NCBI GenBank assembly: GCA_910576335.1
Contig: CAJTIU010000042.1
Coordinates: 1-36,833, forward strand
Source: Lachnospiraceae bacterium
Lineage (GTDB): Bacteria > Bacillota > Clostridia > Lachnospirales > Lachnospiraceae
DNA: 36,833 nucleotides
Direction: 5' to 3'
Both the position numbers and the translations under genes were made by a program. A model generated the notes under the pieces. That model was not told the DNA's origin. It worked only from the letters and a program-made list of their open reading frames with translations, and searched no databases. Positions 13,967-21,606 of this stretch are shown here, in pieces (within the stretch, counting starts at the first letter, position 1; every line of letters begins with the position of its first letter).

Positions 13967-15121
13967 TCAGACCGCTTTCTGACCTGAGATCAGAGCTGCC
14001 AGGGTACTTGCAAGTTCTGGCGATTTTTGAAGCTGTTCAATCAACGCTGCCAGGTCTAATGTTTGCGCCTGGGACTGTTCCTGTGGAGGTGCCACATTCC
14101 TCAAATCAGGCTTTGCATAGAAAGCACTCTCAAATTTCTGTGCATTGATTTTGCGATCCTCGTCGAGAATGTGGGCGTAGACTTTGGTAATCATATCTAT
14201 CTCCGCATGACCTGTATCGCCCTGTGTAGCTTTCAGATCGCCGTGATTGAGCTTCAGCTTGTAAGTCGTACTGGAATGTCTCAAAGAGTGAAATACCACA
14301 TTTGGGAGCCCTGCCTTTTCTTTCAGCAGCGAAAACTCTTTTTCGATAATCCGATTCTCACAAGGCCTGCCATTCGGCAGCGCAACTACCAAATCAAAAT
14401 CCTGATACTCGTCGCCGAGGAAACCTTTTAATTCTTCTTGAGACTTTTTCCATTCACGGAGGATATATGCAACCGTCTTTGGAAGCCAGACTTTGCGGAC
14501 ACTGGAATCAGTTTTCGGCTTCTTAAGAATCAGCCGGGTACTTGTATTTGGCATGAGTGGGGTAAAGATATAGTAAATGTCCTTCTGTCCTAACATTTCA
14601 ATGGCCTGCTTGGAAGCTCTTGTTAGTTCTGCCTCTATGTAAATATAGGCATTGTCCGCCGCTATATTTTCATCTTCAATATGAACGTTTTTCCAGGTCA
14701 GTCCAAGAATTTCTCCCATACGCAGAGAACAAGCAAAAGCAAGATTCATAGCGATATACAGCTTACTATCCGTACACTGATCCAACGCCAGGCGAATTGT
14801 CTCCGCATCCCAAATGTCCCGCTTTTTGTATTCAGTCTTTGGAAGAACTGCGTTCTCAAAAGGATTTTTTCCAATCAGTTTCCATCTGACCGCCTGCTTG
14901 AAAGCACAGCGAAGCAGCTTAATGATTTTTTCAATGGTTTGGTTGGTAACAAATTCTGTTCGGGCTTTCCGATTCTTCCGAGATACAGAAGGCGTTTTTT
15001 GAAGGGTCTGGATGTACTTGTCCACCACACGGGGCGTAATGTCCTGAACCTCCATGTCTCCGATAATCGGATTGATATAGTTGGCAATCAGGGCTGTTTG
15101 GCCGTCATACATAGATGCCAT
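13967..15121 (-). CDS. int: tyrosine integrase of element B lacking the arm-binding domain
   Basis: A 384-residue tyrosine recombinase homologous throughout to the integrase at 11986. The catalytic residues are all present: Arg134, His278, Arg281, His305, Tyr315. Its first three residues (MAS) lead directly into sequence matching residue 80 of the other integrase, so the arm-binding domain and first core-binding helix are missing. There is no leftover coding sequence between it and xis: only GAAAGGAAAAGCGACT precedes the ATG. The loss is a clean in-frame internal deletion that kept the start. Regulated excision is probably impaired (inference). Confidence 0.88.
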   Translation of the reverse strand: MASMYDGQTALIANYINPIIGDMEVQDITPRVVDKYIQTLQKTPSVSRKNRKARTEFVTNQTIEKIIKLLRCAFKQAVRWKLIGKNPFENAVLPKTEYKKRDIWDAETIRLALDQCTDSKLYIAMNLAFACSLRMGEILGLTWKNVHIEDENIAADNAYIYIEAELTRASKQAIEMLGQKDIYYIFTPLMPNTSTRLILKKPKTDSSVRKVWLPKTVAYILREWKKSQEELKGFLGDEYQDFDLVVALPNGRPCENRIIEKEFSLLKEKAGLPNVVFHSLRHSSTTYKLKLNHGDLKATQGDTGHAEIDMITKVYAHILDEDRKINAQKFESAFYAKPDLRNVAPPQEQSQAQTLDLAALIEQLQKSPELASTLAALISGQKAV

Positions 15122-15141
15122 AGTCGCTTTTCCTTTCTAAG

Positions 15142-15366
15142 TTAGAACGTCTGTGCGTCTAACCATTCGTCAAATGATTTTTTGGAAACTCGTATGGCAT
15201 TACCAACCCGTACAATTTTGAAATGGCCCTCTTTTACCAGACTATAAGCAGAAGTGCGGCCAATATTCAGCATGGCAGCAATATCCTCCACTTTATAAGT
15301 TCTCTGTTCGGGAACATTTCTTTGCACACTGTTTGTTGTCTGGCTCATTTTCCCTCCTTTCTGCAT
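15142..15366 (-). CDS. xis: excisionase of element B
   Basis: A 74-residue HTH_17 excisionase (RTYKVEDIAAMLNIGRTSAYSLVKEGHFKIVRVGNAIRVSKKSFDEWLDAQ, residues 18-69). It lies 20 bp upstream of the truncated integrase on the same strand. It starts at an ATG behind AAAGGAGGG; a second in-frame Met at residue 7 is less likely. It is similar to the four HTH proteins of element A. Confidence 0.85.
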   Translation of the reverse strand: MQKGGKMSQTTNSVQRNVPEQRTYKVEDIAAMLNIGRTSAYSLVKEGHFKIVRVGNAIRVSKKSFDEWLDAQTF

Positions 15367-16061
15367 CCGACAAAGACAGTGTGCGGGATATGACTTCCTA
15401 CTATTATTCTACCGCGCCGCCTGCCATTTGTCTGCTGCTAATAGAAAAATTTACGATTTATCCATAGTTTGAATTTGTGTGTGGAATTATCAAAACCACA
15501 TGAATAGGTCGGGCCTGCGGCATCCAGAACCACAGACCCGGCCCATTGTATCTGATTTCGATTTTGTTTGCCGTATTTGCCACGCCCCCCGGCAGCCCTG
15601 TTTACACAAAGCGGGGCTGTTACAGGCTGCGGATAGCGTCACCGCATCATAGCCCCGCATACGCCACCGCTTTGCCAGAGCTGGCGCACGCCGCAGGAAC
15701 TCTCCCCAAGTCCTTAGGGAGCCGTGAAGAAGTACCATTGTGATCTGCGTCGTTATCGCGTCCGGCCTGCCACAGCCGGTTTCGTGGGTTGCGTTTATCG
15801 CTCGGACAGCCTGGATTCATCACCTCCTTAAGCTGTCTGTCACCGCGCCGCCCCATCTGCCGCTCGGAACACAGAATGAAGTACCTGTAACAGCGTATAT
15901 TCGGTTGTCAAGGAGCAAGCGAGGGGGTGTGGCAGTTATGACAATATTTCAGTTGGGCGAGCCGGAGCGTATGTTGCACAGCCACACCCGTCAGGCTTGT
16001 CCTGCCTAAAAATATGTCCCTCAATTATTCCGTACATTTTTCGGGGCAAAGTTGCCGTCTG
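15367..16061 (-). ncRNA. long non-coding block of element B
   Basis: A GC-rich 695-bp stretch without a convincing gene, between the sigma gene and xis on the minus strand. Motifs shared in order with the block of element A (read on the minus strand) are TTGACAACCGAATA (15911-15898), GAGCGATAAA (15803-15794), AACCCAC (15790-15784) and AATGGTACTTC (15739-15729). There are also GC-rich inverted repeats such as GCGGGGCT...AGCCCCGC (15610-15657). An AAGGAGGTGATGAAT site at about 15830 has no credible ORF after it. The conserved order suggests a functional RNA or operator array. Confidence 0.5.
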
Positions 16062-16484
16062 TCAGAAAATTTCTTTGAAATATTTTTCCAGGCTACGCAA
16101 CCCGGCTTCGATAGAACGGGTGATCCGGCTTTTATGCGTCCCCTCTGCTTTGGCAATGTCCGCTTTGCTCATACCAAGGAAGAAATGTGCGTAAATCCGT
16201 TGGCGCTGTTTCTCTGGCAGCATGGCAAGCCCTTTGTAGAGGGCTTCCGTCATTTGGCGCTGTTCTAAAATTTCTGCCGGGTTAAACGGTTTTTGCATTA
16301 TCTCACGTTCAATACCTTCATCACGATCCAGAGAGTAAAATGCTTTGTAGCGGTATGTACGAATCCGGTATGCTTCTTCCAAAAGCATATATTCACGAAG
16401 GAGCAGCGCCACCTCATCCGGCACTTCCACAATAACATCCTGTGTATAAAACGGGTAGTAATCCCGCAGATTGATTTCTTTCAT
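16062..16484 (-). CDS. Tn916 ORF7-like sigma-70 family factor
   Basis: A 140-residue sigma factor-like protein. The start is ATG at 16484 (MKEINLRDYYPFYTQD), with GGAGGAATTACAC upstream; the TTG at 16499 overlaps that site. The region VPDEVALLLREYMLLEEAYRIRTYRYKAFYSLDRDEG resembles sigma region 2-like sequence of such elements. The C-terminal HTH is LPEKQRQRIYAHFFLGMSKADIAKAEGTHKSRITRSIEAGLRSL. In Tn916-type elements this protein regulates genes for transfer or excision (known for ORF7). It stands in the same place relative to int as the gene at 9375. Confidence 0.87.
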   Translation of the reverse strand: MKEINLRDYYPFYTQDVIVEVPDEVALLLREYMLLEEAYRIRTYRYKAFYSLDRDEGIEREIMQKPFNPAEILEQRQMTEALYKGLAMLPEKQRQRIYAHFFLGMSKADIAKAEGTHKSRITRSIEAGLRSLEKYFKEIF

Positions 16485-16982
16485 GTGTAATTCCTCCAAT
16501 TTCGATTTTTAAGTTGTTAGGCAAAATCGAAATCAGAGGGTGGGGAGCGGCAGCGTGGATAATTCTTGCTGCCGCTGCCACTTGTATATGAAATGCGCGT
16601 CCGCAAAAGATTAGGCGCATGGGAAGGGGTATAAGAAAAAGTTCCCGCAAATATGGTTAAACTAAAAAATGCCGCAATCCACACCACATGGATTACGGCG
16701 CATAAAGCTCTATATGCAAAATAACCTTTTTGTTGAATATTCCCCTTTGGCAGCATTTATCAGCCCTCCCCGAAAAGGAAGCGCAGAAGGCTTATCCTTT
16801 CAGCCTCCTTTTGGGGAAATTATATAGGGGTAAATTCTATATTTTTCCTTGAAATATCATAGTTCTGGTAAGGCTTATATAAAGTGTGTTTTGAGGTAAT
16901 CACGGTCTCGAACGGATTTTACAAAAGATCCCCATATTATGATAAAGACCACAAGACAAATAAAATTGCCTCATGGTCTTTA
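16485..16982. other. non-coding hairpin-rich region upstream of sigma gene
   Basis: No credible gene is seen in these 498 bases. On the minus strand there is a terminator (16699-16664), a hairpin GCGGCAGC/GCTGCCGC (about 16549-16578), an imperfect inverted repeat TCCCC..AAAAGGA / TCCTTTT.GGGGA (about 16777-16820) and the hairpin ending the winged-helix gene (16941-16984). Confidence 0.55.
16664..16699 (-). terminator. terminator upstream of the sigma gene
   Basis: On the minus strand GCCGTAATCCA (16699-16689) pairs with TGGATTGCGGC (16681-16671, one G-T pair) and runs into ATTTTTTAG. It isolates the sigma gene from upstream transcription. Confidence 0.7.
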
Positions 16983-16984
16983 TC
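16941..16984 (-). terminator. hairpin at the end of the winged-helix gene copy 1
   Basis: A perfect 11-bp inverted repeat GATAAAGACCA / TGGTCTTTATC encloses a 22-nt loop and overlaps the stop codon. It lacks a clear T-tract, so its strength is uncertain. Confidence 0.45.
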
Positions 16985-17426
16985 ACAATACTTCAAATTT
17001 GTAACCAACGCCAATAACACTTTTAATGTAGTCTGGGGAACCAGGTGTAGTTTTCAGTTTCCTCCGCAGATTACTCACATGGTTATTGACTGCTTTTCGG
17101 GAATAGAGTGAATAATCCTCGTTCCAGACCAATTCCATAATCAGTTCATAAGTAAATACTCGCTTCGGGTGAGTAATTAACAAAGCAAGAATGTCAAATT
17201 CCTTAGCGGTTAATTTGATTACCTGCTCCCCAATACATACAAGCCGTTGTTCCTGGCAGAAGTATAAATCACCCATGTGAATCTCTGTAAACGGTTTATC
17301 AATGACTGTCTGCACTATATTAGTTTCGGAAATGGCGAATGGGCTGTCAGCCGGATTGTTCTGTTGCTTTTGAGAATCGAGAAGATAATTTACTAACTCC
17401 TGACGCTGACGGGCGCTTAACAACAT
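16983..17426 (-). CDS. winged-helix (OmpR/PhoB C-terminal type) regulator, copy 1
   Basis: A 147-residue protein with a Trans_reg_C winged helix (IKLTAKEFDILALLITHPKRVFTYELIMELVW through KAVNNHVSNLRRKLKT and VGVGYKFEV) but no receiver domain, so it is not a response regulator. The N-terminal 65 residues carry RQRQELVNYLL and a Pro-rich segment. The conservative start is ATG at 17426, but about 20 further codons upstream are conserved with the second copy (31326-31769) and join, through a GGGAAAT heptamer, to an ATG at 17488 with its own ribosome binding site. By my alignment 121 of 147 residues match copy 2. Confidence 0.8.
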   Translation of the reverse strand: MLLSARQRQELVNYLLDSQKQQNNPADSPFAISETNIVQTVIDKPFTEIHMGDLYFCQEQRLVCIGEQVIKLTAKEFDILALLITHPKRVFTYELIMELVWNEDYSLYSRKAVNNHVSNLRRKLKTTPGSPDYIKSVIGVGYKFEVL

Positions 17427-17463
17427 GAGCAGCTTTTCCGCAATTCTGCTGCCCGGTTCAGAT

Positions 17464-17488
17464 ATATCAAATACAGCTAATTTCCCAT
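17464..17488 (-). promoter_or_regulatory. ATG with slippery GGGAAAT and immediate stop, copy 1
   Basis: Read on the minus strand, ATG-GGA-AAT-TAG begins at 17488 behind AAGGGATG. The G of ATG plus the next two codons form GGGAAAT, an X-XXY-YYZ slippery heptamer, and a -1 shift there enters the open frame KLAVFDISE leading into the winged-helix protein. The same string is found at copy 2. Confidence 0.45.
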
Positions 17489-17574
17489 ATCGTCACATCC
17501 CTTCCGCCAGTATAGGCATTTATTTCGTCGTTTCAATCGAATACCCAAATTTTACTGCCTTTTAAAAGTTAGCC

Positions 17575-17706
17575 TTAATTGTCCTCACTATCTTTTGAAC
17601 GATTGTTTGAATTCTTCTTATCATTATACTTTTTCATAATTACAATTTTGAGAAGCCCAATAGCAATTAAAACACTAATTAGTATCAGCCACCAATACCA
17701 AGCCAT
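17575..17706 (-). CDS. 43-residue single-pass membrane protein of the ABC operon
   Basis: A small ORF 15 bp after the permease stop, with AGGAGGTGATATATAAT before its ATG. It encodes MAWYWWLILISVLIAIGLLK followed by a charged tail (KKYNDKKNSNNRSKDSEDN). That is one transmembrane segment (about residues 3-24) and a short hydrophilic cytoplasmic end. The tight spacing makes it the fourth gene of the ABC transporter operon. It may be a small accessory subunit of the exporter; no family is recognised. Confidence 0.65.
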   Translation of the reverse strand: MAWYWWLILISVLIAIGLLKIVIMKKYNDKKNSNNRSKDSEDN

Positions 17707-17721
17707 ATTATATATCACCTC

Positions 17722-18420
17722 CTAACCAGCTAATTTTTTCAATAACTTGCTTATCAATACATAGAACCATATAGAAGCAACGAGTAAAGCAATCAGCAAA
17801 TTTATATAACCATTGTTCTGTATTGCTTTTCCCACCCAAAATGAGGGTAGAAAACAAACTACATATTGAAATATACCCTTTACAAAAAAAGGGACTGGAA
17901 TACCTAATAGTGTAAGTGCAGAGAGTTTTGTTACAGCCATACCCTCTAATTTATTACCTGATAACGTAATAATCATAAGTGAAACAATGATTGCCTGTAC
18001 TGAGCCGAGAAGCGCCAAACATATTGTCATTCCAATGGACAACTTTTCTAATGAAAAAAGCAACAGTACGATAAAAGCAATGACCGCTGAAATAATTGCG
18101 GGTACTACCAACCTTGTAAAGAGATACCCCGCCTTACCAAGAGGGGTAATTGAAAAGTACCGTGATACTTTATCATCGATTTCCTCTAACGTAATCATGG
18201 CAAATGCAAAACAAAGCAATACAGGAGCCATGATAGAAAGCAATAAATCAAAAATCGGATAGTACCCTTGCAAAGAAAACTCTGTTATTCTTTCAAGAAA
18301 TGGAATACCAAACTTAATCAAGGCACCCATAATAAACGGTGTGAAACAGGCTGCAAACATCATAGGATCACTCTTGATTTGCCTAAATACCTGTATGGTA
18401 CTGGATAATATCTTTTTCAT
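17722..18420 (-). CDS. ABC-2 type permease subunit (fluoroquinolone-export-like), second
   Basis: A hydrophobic 232-residue permease with about six membrane segments (for example MFAACFTPFIMGALI, PIFDLLLSIMAPVLLCFAFAM, VVPAIISAVIAFIVLLL, LALLGSVQAIIVSLMII and a C-terminal LLIALLVASIWFYVLI). The start is ATG at 18420, overlapping the stop of the previous gene (ATGA) behind GGGGGTG. It pairs with the permease at 18417-19100 as a heterodimeric channel for the ATPase at 19097. This two-permease layout resembles exporters annotated as fluoroquinolone export systems; the substrate is not established. Confidence 0.82.
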   Translation of the reverse strand: MKKILSSTIQVFRQIKSDPMMFAACFTPFIMGALIKFGIPFLERITEFSLQGYYPIFDLLLSIMAPVLLCFAFAMITLEEIDDKVSRYFSITPLGKAGYLFTRLVVPAIISAVIAFIVLLLFSLEKLSIGMTICLALLGSVQAIIVSLMIITLSGNKLEGMAVTKLSALTLLGIPVPFFVKGIFQYVVCFLPSFWVGKAIQNNGYINLLIALLVASIWFYVLISKLLKKLAG

Positions 18421-19100
18421 AGCTTTACACCCCCTAAACTTCTCCACATATGCTCAACCGTATGCCGCGCAACCATATAGAGAATAATCAGTATAGAAAA
18501 TACAAGTATCGTATCAAATGATAGTAAAGAGCTTGTTCCGGTTATAAGGTTCATGCAGGATATAAACGGGAAAAAGCAAAATATTTTTGGCAATTCCACA
18601 AATAGACCAACAATAGGTGGAACAAAACAAACAATTTCTATCGGCATAATTACAATGAGAAATTGGTTCAAGTTTGAAATTTTTGTAGCTGCAATTATGC
18701 CGAGCATAGTAAAGATTGCCGATGTTAAGGCGGTTCCAACGGCGATACCGAGTAAATGATTGCTCCCGGAAACTAATCCTAATATCAATGCAATAATTGT
18801 GGAAATAGCAATCAGCGCGATTGTTTTTGAAAGTATATATTCCGATATCTTTACAGGTGATACTACCATAGCATTTAATACCTTTTGACTTTTTTCTAAA
18901 AGTACAATCGCCCCCATAAAAAACAAGCCCATAGCTGCCGGGTCAGAGTAAATCATGATAGCAGCAATATCTTTTTTCCAATGCTCCGGCAAGGCCGCAA
19001 TCGCGCATACATACAAAAGCGTTAAAATAAAGTAAATAAAGTAGAAACCATATTTCCATTGGAAATGTATATCTCCACGGATTAAACGTCCTAATCTCAT
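18417..19100 (-). CDS. ABC-2 type permease subunit (fluoroquinolone-export-like), first
   Basis: A 227-residue permease with about six membrane segments (FYFIYFILTLLYVCAIAAL, AAMGLFFMGAIVLL, TIALIAISTIIALILGLV, LLGIAVGTALTSAIFTMLGII and a C-terminal TILVFSILIILYMV). The N-terminal RLIRGDIHFQWKYGF is typical of the cytoplasmic lead of ABC-2 permeases. The ATG overlaps the ATPase stop (CAATGAG), so the two are translationally coupled. It forms the membrane part of the exporter with the next gene. Confidence 0.84.
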   Translation of the reverse strand: MRLGRLIRGDIHFQWKYGFYFIYFILTLLYVCAIAALPEHWKKDIAAIMIYSDPAAMGLFFMGAIVLLEKSQKVLNAMVVSPVKISEYILSKTIALIAISTIIALILGLVSGSNHLLGIAVGTALTSAIFTMLGIIAATKISNLNQFLIVIMPIEIVCFVPPIVGLFVELPKIFCFFPFISCMNLITGTSSLLSFDTILVFSILIILYMVARHTVEHMWRSLGGVKL

Positions 19101-19942
19101 TGAAGTGTCCTCCCCGTAATATCAACAAAAATATCATTTAGTGTAGGCTCACTACTGTGAATAGAAAGCAGACGGTTTTCGGCAATTAAACTTTTCAAAG
19201 TCATATCTTCTACGGTTCTGTCAAGCAGACATTCCCCTGTTTTTTCTCCATTGTCAAAATAGGTATATTGAATTTTTGCAGCTCCCCTTGACATAATTAA
19301 ATTATGCGGGTTATCCAATGCACTAACCTTTCCTGCAACGATAAAAGCCACTTGATCACATAGTTCTGTTGCGTCAAACATATTGTGAGTTGTGATTATG
19401 ACAGTTTTTCCGCGCTTTTTCTCTGCAAGAATAATGTCTTTCATCAAACGATTATTCGTAGGGTCAAGACCGCTTGTCGGTTCATCAAGAAATAATATAT
19501 CTGGGTCGTGGATTAACGCTTTGATAAAATTCAAGCGGGAGCGCATACCTTTGGAAAAGTCGGAAACCTTTTTATCCCCGTCATTTTCCAAGCCTACCAT
19601 ATGTAATAATTCGTCAATAGACCGGGGCTGCTTTTCATACAGCGAAGCGAAATAGGCGAGGTTTTGTCGTGCCGTAAATTTCTCATAACAGGTAGAAAAT
19701 TCAAAGTCCACACCGATATTCTCATAAAACCGATTTGTACGTTCCTTTATTTCAATACCTGCAACTTTTACGCTGCCTTTATATTTTGTATTAAGCCCAG
19801 TCAATACTTTTTGTATGGTTGACTTCCCGGCTCCAGAGGGTCCTAAAAAGCCGAAAATTTCTCCCCTCCCAACATGGAAACTCACATCTTCAACAAAGGG
19901 CTTTTCAGTATAGCTGAAATACAGTTTTTTTACATCAATCAT
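19097..19942 (-). CDS. ABC transporter ATP-binding protein (TetR-controlled exporter)
   Basis: A 281-residue exporter ATPase. Walker A is GPSGAGKST (about 34-42), the signature is FSKGMRSR in place of LSGGQ, Walker B is DILFLDEPTSGLDP and the switch His is TTHN. The C-terminal 60 residues after AGKVSALDNPHNLIMSRG match the regulatory tail of drug/antibiotic exporter ATPases. It starts at ATG behind AAGGAGGACACC. It is the first gene of a four-gene operon (ATPase, two permeases, 43-residue protein) with a TATGAC-N15-GTCATA operator upstream. Confidence 0.9.
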   Translation of the reverse strand: MIDVKKLYFSYTEKPFVEDVSFHVGRGEIFGFLGPSGAGKSTIQKVLTGLNTKYKGSVKVAGIEIKERTNRFYENIGVDFEFSTCYEKFTARQNLAYFASLYEKQPRSIDELLHMVGLENDGDKKVSDFSKGMRSRLNFIKALIHDPDILFLDEPTSGLDPTNNRLMKDIILAEKKRGKTVIITTHNMFDATELCDQVAFIVAGKVSALDNPHNLIMSRGAAKIQYTYFDNGEKTGECLLDRTVEDMTLKSLIAENRLLSIHSSEPTLNDIFVDITGRTLQ

Positions 19943-19963
19943 TATGGTGTCCTCCTTATACGA

Positions 19964-19990
19964 TATGACATATTTGAAAATATAGTCATA
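19964..19990. promoter_or_regulatory. TetR operator 1 (ABC exporter)
   Basis: TATGAC (19964-19969), 15 nt, GTCATA (19985-19990): a perfect inverted repeat 22 bp before the ATPase start. The same sequence pattern occurs before tetR and the hydrolase gene. Confidence 0.75.
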
Positions 19991-20046
19991 TAAATTGTAA
20001 AAATTTTGTTTGGCTATCTTGCTATTAAATAACCAAACAAAAAATT

Positions 20047-20628
20047 TTAATCGGCTACTACTTGCTGCACAATACCATTTACTAAAAGATTTTGTATCTT
20101 TTCAAGTTCTTTATCCTCTTTGAATTGTTCCATGCAGGATAAAACAGAATATAAAGATTTTATAAGAACCGTATGCGGGACCAAAAATACAACTCCTAAA
20201 CTTTCCAGTATCTCCAATATACGAATATCATTGTGCATATGGCTTTCAAAAATATCTGGTGATAATTTTCTTTGCAGATAGTCCAATATAGATAAGTCAA
20301 TCTGCGAAAGAATAGGTGAAGTAATCAAACCCGTTAAACTTAACATAATAACGTCCTTTGCTAAATCTCTATGGTTCTTATATTTTTTCTTTTTAATTGT
20401 TGCTTCTATACTTGCAAATAGCTCTTTTTGTAAGCGAAAATTGATTTCCACATATAGGTGTTCTTTACTGGGATAAAAAGCATAGAAAGATCCCTTTGAT
20501 ATGTTTACGGAGGCCACTAGATCATCAACCGTTACTTTTTTCAAACCGTGTAATGCAAACAGCTTTTCTCCCTCTATCAAAAGTTTATTGCTGATGATTT
20601 CTTTCTCTTGTTCTGTAAATCGTGGCAA
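20047..20628 (-). CDS. TetR/AcrR-family repressor
   Basis: A 193-residue TetR-type regulator. The N-terminal DNA-binding domain has GLKKVTVDDLVASVNISKGSFYAFYPSKEHLYVEI (about residues 29-63); the rest is a helical ligand-binding domain with no recognised ligand motif. The start is TTG at 20628 behind GGGGG. It is transcribed towards the ABC operon, 104 bp away. Matching operators upstream of itself, the ABC operon and the hydrolase show that it probably controls all three. The ligand is likely the exporter's substrate or a precursor (inference). Confidence 0.9.
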   Translation of the reverse strand: MPRFTEQEKEIISNKLLIEGEKLFALHGLKKVTVDDLVASVNISKGSFYAFYPSKEHLYVEINFRLQKELFASIEATIKKKKYKNHRDLAKDVIMLSLTGLITSPILSQIDLSILDYLQRKLSPDIFESHMHNDIRILEILESLGVVFLVPHTVLIKSLYSVLSCMEQFKEDKELEKIQNLLVNGIVQQVVAD

Positions 20629-20643
20629 TTTTTATAACCCCCT

Positions 20644-20670
20644 TATGACTAAATTGTTAGTATCGTCATG
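20644..20670. promoter_or_regulatory. TetR operator 2 (tetR autoregulation)
   Basis: TATGAC (20644-20649), 15 nt, GTCATG (20665-20670), with one mismatch to the other two copies, lies 15 bp before the tetR start codon. Confidence 0.7.
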
Positions 20671-20706
20671 AAAAGTATAACATTCACTGCTCATATTATC
20701 AATATA

Positions 20707-21564
20707 CTATCCGAGATATTTATGCAATGTAGGTTCCAATGCGTTTATTGTAGTGTCCGTATCCTCATTAAAAATCATGTGACGATTAAGCTCTAAAGCA
20801 AGTAATTCCTTTTGCGGTACATGAATTAAATCAAATACTTTGTTGGTATAATCAAAGCTAAAAAGTGGGTCGCCTTTGGCAGTAATTAAAATAACAGGAC
20901 ATTGTATAGCCCCATTCTCCAGGCACGATAAGTCAGCATTAAATAAGCTGCCGACAAATCTTAAAGGATAATAGGGTAAAAGCATAGGGTCATTTAAACA
21001 ATCTTGTTTTGCCTGTTCACTATAAAATACTCTGTCATAGTCTAAATAAGCGTCTCCTGGAACCTTGTAGTTAGGCAGCAATTTTCCACCTACACGAAAG
21101 CCCCACTGTATCAGCCCCATAAAACGGTGCGACCATGCGGGATATTTTGTTAAGCTCATAGTTTCTTTTAATGTAGTCAGCATGATATTATGTGGAAAAA
21201 CGGCTTTTAACCTTGTGTCCCTCCCCGCCGCCATTGCAGCTAAAATCCCGCCTTGACTGGAACCCATGACAGCTATGTTTTCACCGAAATTTTCTATTCC
21301 GTAAGTTGTTGCGTCATATACATTATGCAACATATCTTCCATTATATAATTTTTTTTGATTTTAGGGCTTTTTCCGTGTGAAAGATAGTGAACACCTATT
21401 ATATTAAACCCTCTTTCGCTCAATCCACATAGAAAATTCTCATACATGAGAGGGTGTGACATAGTACCCGGCAAAAAAACAATGGTAGGACTACTTCTTT
21501 CTGTATACCAAATAGAAAGTGTTATCGGAACATTATTTGAAGAAATGCCAACTTCTTTATACAT
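20707..21564 (-). CDS. alpha/beta-hydrolase family protein
   Basis: A 285-residue serine hydrolase fold. The oxyanion region is VFLPGTMSHP (29-38), the nucleophile elbow is GSSQG (Ser about 103), the acid is the Asp of TAKGDPLFSFD and the base is His of NRHMIFNED near the C-terminus. No signal peptide is seen, so it is cytoplasmic. Such proteins are esterases, lipases or thioesterases; the substrate is unknown. Its promoter carries the same TetR operator as the ABC exporter, suggesting that it degrades or modifies the compound the exporter removes (inference). Confidence 0.85.
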   Translation of the reverse strand: MYKEVGISSNNVPITLSIWYTERSSPTIVFLPGTMSHPLMYENFLCGLSERGFNIIGVHYLSHGKSPKIKKNYIMEDMLHNVYDATTYGIENFGENIAVMGSSQGGILAAMAAGRDTRLKAVFPHNIMLTTLKETMSLTKYPAWSHRFMGLIQWGFRVGGKLLPNYKVPGDAYLDYDRVFYSEQAKQDCLNDPMLLPYYPLRFVGSLFNADLSCLENGAIQCPVILITAKGDPLFSFDYTNKVFDLIHVPQKELLALELNRHMIFNEDTDTTINALEPTLHKYLG

Positions 21565-21579
21565 ACATCACGCCTTCTA

Positions 21580-21606
21580 TATGACTAATTTGAATTTATA
21601 GTCATA
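21580..21606. promoter_or_regulatory. TetR operator 3 (hydrolase)
   Basis: TATGAC (21580-21585), 15 nt, GTCATA (21601-21606) is identical in both half-sites to operator 1. It lies 16 bp before the hydrolase start codon. Confidence 0.75.

Noticed and set aside
15490-16009. Several ORFs of 65-89 codons in the element B block
   Set aside because: They overlap one another in many frames, lack binding sites and are explained by the high GC content of a non-coding block.
16517-16756. A 79-residue minus-strand ORF upstream of the element B sigma gene
   Set aside because: It runs straight through a clear intrinsic terminator (16699-16664) and lacks a ribosome binding site.
16983-17488. A second VanR-type response regulator
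   Set aside because: There is only the DNA-binding winged helix; no receiver domain, Asp pocket or KPF motif is encoded upstream.
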